From Maratus speciosus (lineage: Eukaryota > Arthropoda > Arachnida > Araneae > Salticidae), in the NCBI GenBank assembly GCA_963932465.1, contig OZ010792.1, positions 280,967,836-281,031,835 of the forward strand: a stretch of DNA of 64,000 nt, in the 5' to 3' direction. Below are positions 61,415 to 64,000 of this stretch, piece by piece (within the stretch, counting starts at the first letter, position 1; every line of letters begins with the position of its first letter). The notes beneath the pieces were generated by a model that did not search any database, was not told the DNA's origin, and saw only the letters and a list, made by a program, of their open reading frames with translations. The translations under genes and the position numbers were made by a program.

Positions 61415-62750
61415 GGGTAGACCGGGGCAAGTTTACGCGTTTTTTTTTTTCAATGAATTTTCTAATTTTTATGTTTTAACTTAAGAAATTTCAGAATTGT
61501 GGCTTTATAAAGCAGTTAATCAAGTTAAAATTTGTATATTCAGTTGTCGCCCTATTTGTGTTTTTAACCGTAAAAAAAAAAAAAAAATAAATTTTTGGTC
61601 CAAGTCTTTTGCGTAAACTTGCCCCGTTTCCGGGGCAAGTTCAAGTATCAAGCGGGGCACGTTTACGCATATTATAAGTGATACCAAGGAGTAAGTGAAA
61701 TAAATATTTAATAAAATTGAAATGTTTTATTTATAACTTAAAACACTATTTAAAAATTAAAAAAAATAAAGAGAATTAATTAAATAACAATTTATAGGGT
61801 AAACTGAAAACATAGGGCTTATTGCTAATTAAAAACAGAAACTATTTTGCCATCTTCATCATCACTGTTAAAGTTTTTAGAAACAAAAAATAAAGTATTT
61901 CCTTTTGCACACTTGTCATGGGATCACCTTTTGCATCTAAGACATTGAACCCAGTCTTGTCCTTTTTTGGATTGGTTGTATGATTTCAAGCAGTAAATGC
62001 ACACACAGCTTTCATCTTCGTCATCAGATTCATTCACTATTTTCTTTTTTTCCAGAGTGTACCAACTTTTTCTCTTTTGCAGTTTTTGTTTTCATGCTTT
62101 TGTCTTTGCTGTTTCTTGTTCTGCTTCCATAAAAACTAATAAATTTTTACGCAATTTCTTCTTTTTGTTTTGTTGTGCCATCATTTTTTTCTTTTCCGCT
62201 TCTAACTGCTCTTGTCTGAGGGCTTCTTTAAATGGAGTATCAGTGATTACGGATTTCCTCTTTTTCTTCCCTTTCTTGGTGCCAAGCCTTGGTCCTGCCT
62301 TTTCAAATGGTCTCAGTTGTTCACGTTTACGCAGTAAAAACGTGCGTAAAGATGCCCCGATGTCAATGCGTAAACGTGCCCTGTCGTCATGTTTGGATTT
62401 ATTTTTAACGTGAAACGAAAATTAATAATATTTCCGTTCATACAAATGCAGTTCTCAAAAAAGAATAAAATTCTGCTAATGTTCATATATTTGTTTATCC
62501 TTAACTAAATATTATTAGTTCACAATAAGTTTCAATAAGTTCAACCCAAAATTTACTCACCTTGACAGAAAACAAGTTATCCTTTCCGCATGCTAGACCG
62601 AAACTCGACTGACGCTCAAAAACGTGCGAGAATACCCGCTAGGGAACAGCATCAATCTGTCATGACTGGTGGCGCGCCAGTTATAACCCGTTTCGAAAAA
62701 AGTGCACTGAGTAAACGTGCCCCATGCGTAAACGTGCCCCGGTCTATCCT
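61415..62750 (-). mobile_element. Tigger-related element (GCGTAAACGTGCCCC family), copy 2
   Basis: The left end GGGTAGACCGGGGCAAGTTT and the inverted right end AGGATAGACCGGGGCACGTT are flanked by TA (61413-61414, 62751-62752). The motif GGGGCACGTTTACGC or its reverse recurs at least six times, at both ends and internally. The minus strand carries the 3' part of a transposase gene. The copy at 26558-27375 is a truncated relative in the opposite orientation. Confidence 0.8.
61825..62330 (-). pseudogene. Tigger transposase 3' fragment with decayed PHD-like finger
   Basis: Read on the minus strand, the segment encodes LLRKREQLRPFEKAGPR, then a lysine-rich run, SVITDTPFKEALRQEQ and KKLRKNLLVFMEAEQE. 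RPFEKAGPR and TDTP followed by a charged helix are typical of the region between the DDE domain and the C-terminus of Tigger/pogo transposases. A one-base deletion after EAEQE breaks the frame, and a later insertion restores it. The finger then reads CVCIYCLKSYNQSKKGQDW, then VQCLRCKR, a TGA where W is expected, SHDKC and FFVSKNFNSDDED, so two cysteines are lost. The frame ends at TAG (61825-61827). The DNA-binding and catalytic domains are absent. The 138-codon plus-strand frame at 61997-62413 is its antisense shadow. Confidence 0.7.
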
Positions 62751-62803
62751 TATAGTTTATTTACACTGAAACTTTAACGTGGCCTTATCTGATACAGGTA
62801 CCT

Positions 62804-62969
62804 CATTGTTGAATCCAGGGTGTGACCCGGTGGGGGCATCCCCCTCCCGGAGCAATGAGATGTCCCCTTGGAAGATTTGAGATTTTGTGTTTTCATTTGT
62901 CAAAAAGTGCAATCCCCCCCGGGAACCACAGAAATTCCTCCCGGAAAAAAGTGTCTGAATTCAACACTC
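62804..62969. mobile_element. Small hAT-like element (CAGTGTTGAATTCAG family), copy 2
   Basis: CATTGTTGAATCCAG at the left and CTGAATTCAACACTC at the right are inverted. The interior phrase GGAAGATTTGAGATTTTGTG matches GGAAGATCCGAGATATTGTG of the copy at 48698-48889. No clean 8-bp duplication. Several short C and G runs are present. Confidence 0.6.
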
Positions 62970-64000
62970 AAATAAAATTAAACAGCAGAGATGATTAGTT
63001 ATACATTGAGGTACGACATACATAGATAAATTTGTGTAAGCTTCTCTCTCTATCAGTAAAAATGGTAAATAAGTATGGAAATTAATCACAACTATGATGA
63101 AAATAATATAAAGACTAAAAATGATAATCAAATAATATATGTTGCATTGCCAATTTATCCACAATCAAGTGCTGAACAATCTTGTTTTTGTTTACATATT
63201 TAGTAGCAGATGTTAATTACACCTGCGAGAGCATTTCCAGTGCATCCTCTTAACATACTGTTTTATCACTTAAACAGTCTAATTAAAAATCCACTGATTT
63301 TTTTTTTCTTTGCCATCGATAACGACTTGTTAAAAAATCATTACAGCTACATGCAGACAAATTAATTATCATAATGGTTATTCTTCCTGAGATACGGAAA
63401 TTTTTATCGCACTGACATCGATTCTGTTTATGACTTCAGCATTAATAATCTGTAGATGTAGACACAAGTAGTGAATGCATTCGAGACAATTTATTAAGTA
63501 ATATGACGAAAAAAGAAAAAAAACGTACACAAAAATTATTTGTTTTGAGTTGCGTCAACAAATGTTAATTTAGTGTTAGGGGCAATCCGTAAATTGCGTG
63601 AACTATAAAACAGGAAAAATCTTTAAAAATTTATTAGCATAGCGAAATGTGGGGAGGGGGGGGGGGGGGGATCGGATCAGGAAAAAAATTTCGTTATTAC
63701 ATTTGTTTGTCTATCGATTTTTTCTTCTTTAAAAAACTGCAGTAAATCATGCAATTTTACATATAACTGTTAAAACTTCAAAAGTTTGTTCAATTTATAT
63801 CCTCTATCTCTAATTTGAAAGGCCGTCATCAATTCTTGCTGTCTCGAAATTCCGTAAAACATGTATATTGTTTTAGTTCTAATTGCTTGCTACATTATCA
63901 CTGCAAACTAAAATATTTTAAATTATTGAAAATTAACTAGTCGTGCTTCTCCCATGCAGAACTCGTTTTAAGGGATTGTGAAAAGAAATCAATGTTGTTG
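62970..64000. other. Unassigned stretch with poly-G tract
   Basis: GGGGCAATCCGTAAATTGCG at 63580-63599 resembles a motif seen in DNA-transposon remnants, but no partner terminus was found. A G-rich tract spans 63651-63670. No gene recognised up to the window end. Confidence 0.35.

Noticed and set aside
61997..62413. 138-codon plus-strand open frame rich in F, S and C
   Set aside because: It is antisense to a recognisable Tigger transposase fragment on the minus strand.

Overview
This window looks like intergenic, repeat-dominated chromosomal DNA from an A+T-rich animal genome. Arthropod is most likely, and a chelicerate such as a spider is plausible. That is an inference from the mix of piggyBac-, Tigger/pogo-, hAT- and Helitron-like repeats; nothing in the sequence fixes the species. 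I found no intact host protein gene, rRNA gene, functional tRNA, operon or CRISPR array. The longest open frames are short. Those that mean anything are remnants of transposases or of tandem repeats.

Layout. 0-1 kb: small direct and inverted repeats. 1.3-6.3 kb: a Tigger/pogo-like element (TA target) interrupted by a 4.2-kb hAT element with a perfect 8-bp target duplication. That hAT element holds a Helitron-like element with three small inverted-repeat elements (one nested in another) and a perfect 54-bp hairpin. 6.7-12.4 kb: three tandem arrays and one TTAA element. 12.5-16.6 kb: a TTAA (piggyBac-like) element with a second one nested inside it that keeps a fragment of piggyBac transposase, then two long-inverted-repeat elements. 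17.7-23.3 kb: old tandem arrays broken by two nested hAT elements. 24.7 kb: another TTAA element. 26-33.4 kb: an array with a unit of about 620 bp, split by a Tigger pair (with a transposase C-terminal zinc-finger remnant) and by a 4.1-kb foldback element with arms of about 1.1 kb.

33.4-39 kb: a second array, unit about 300 bp, hit by two TTAA elements and two other small elements. 40-48.9 kb: hAT-type small elements and two inverted tRNA-derived repeats flanking a hAT element. 49-55.9 kb: mostly unrecognised A+T-rich sequence with microsatellites and one tandem array. 56-62.8 kb: three Tigger-like elements, one with a decayed transposase 3' end on the minus strand, and several small hAT-like elements nested in or next to each other.

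The genes do not work together as a system. The value of the window is its insertion record: many target-site duplications and nestings can be read directly and give a relative order of events. The most notable pattern is that five of six TTAA elements carry a palindrome starting 19-20 bp inside the outer edge, with a different sequence in each.
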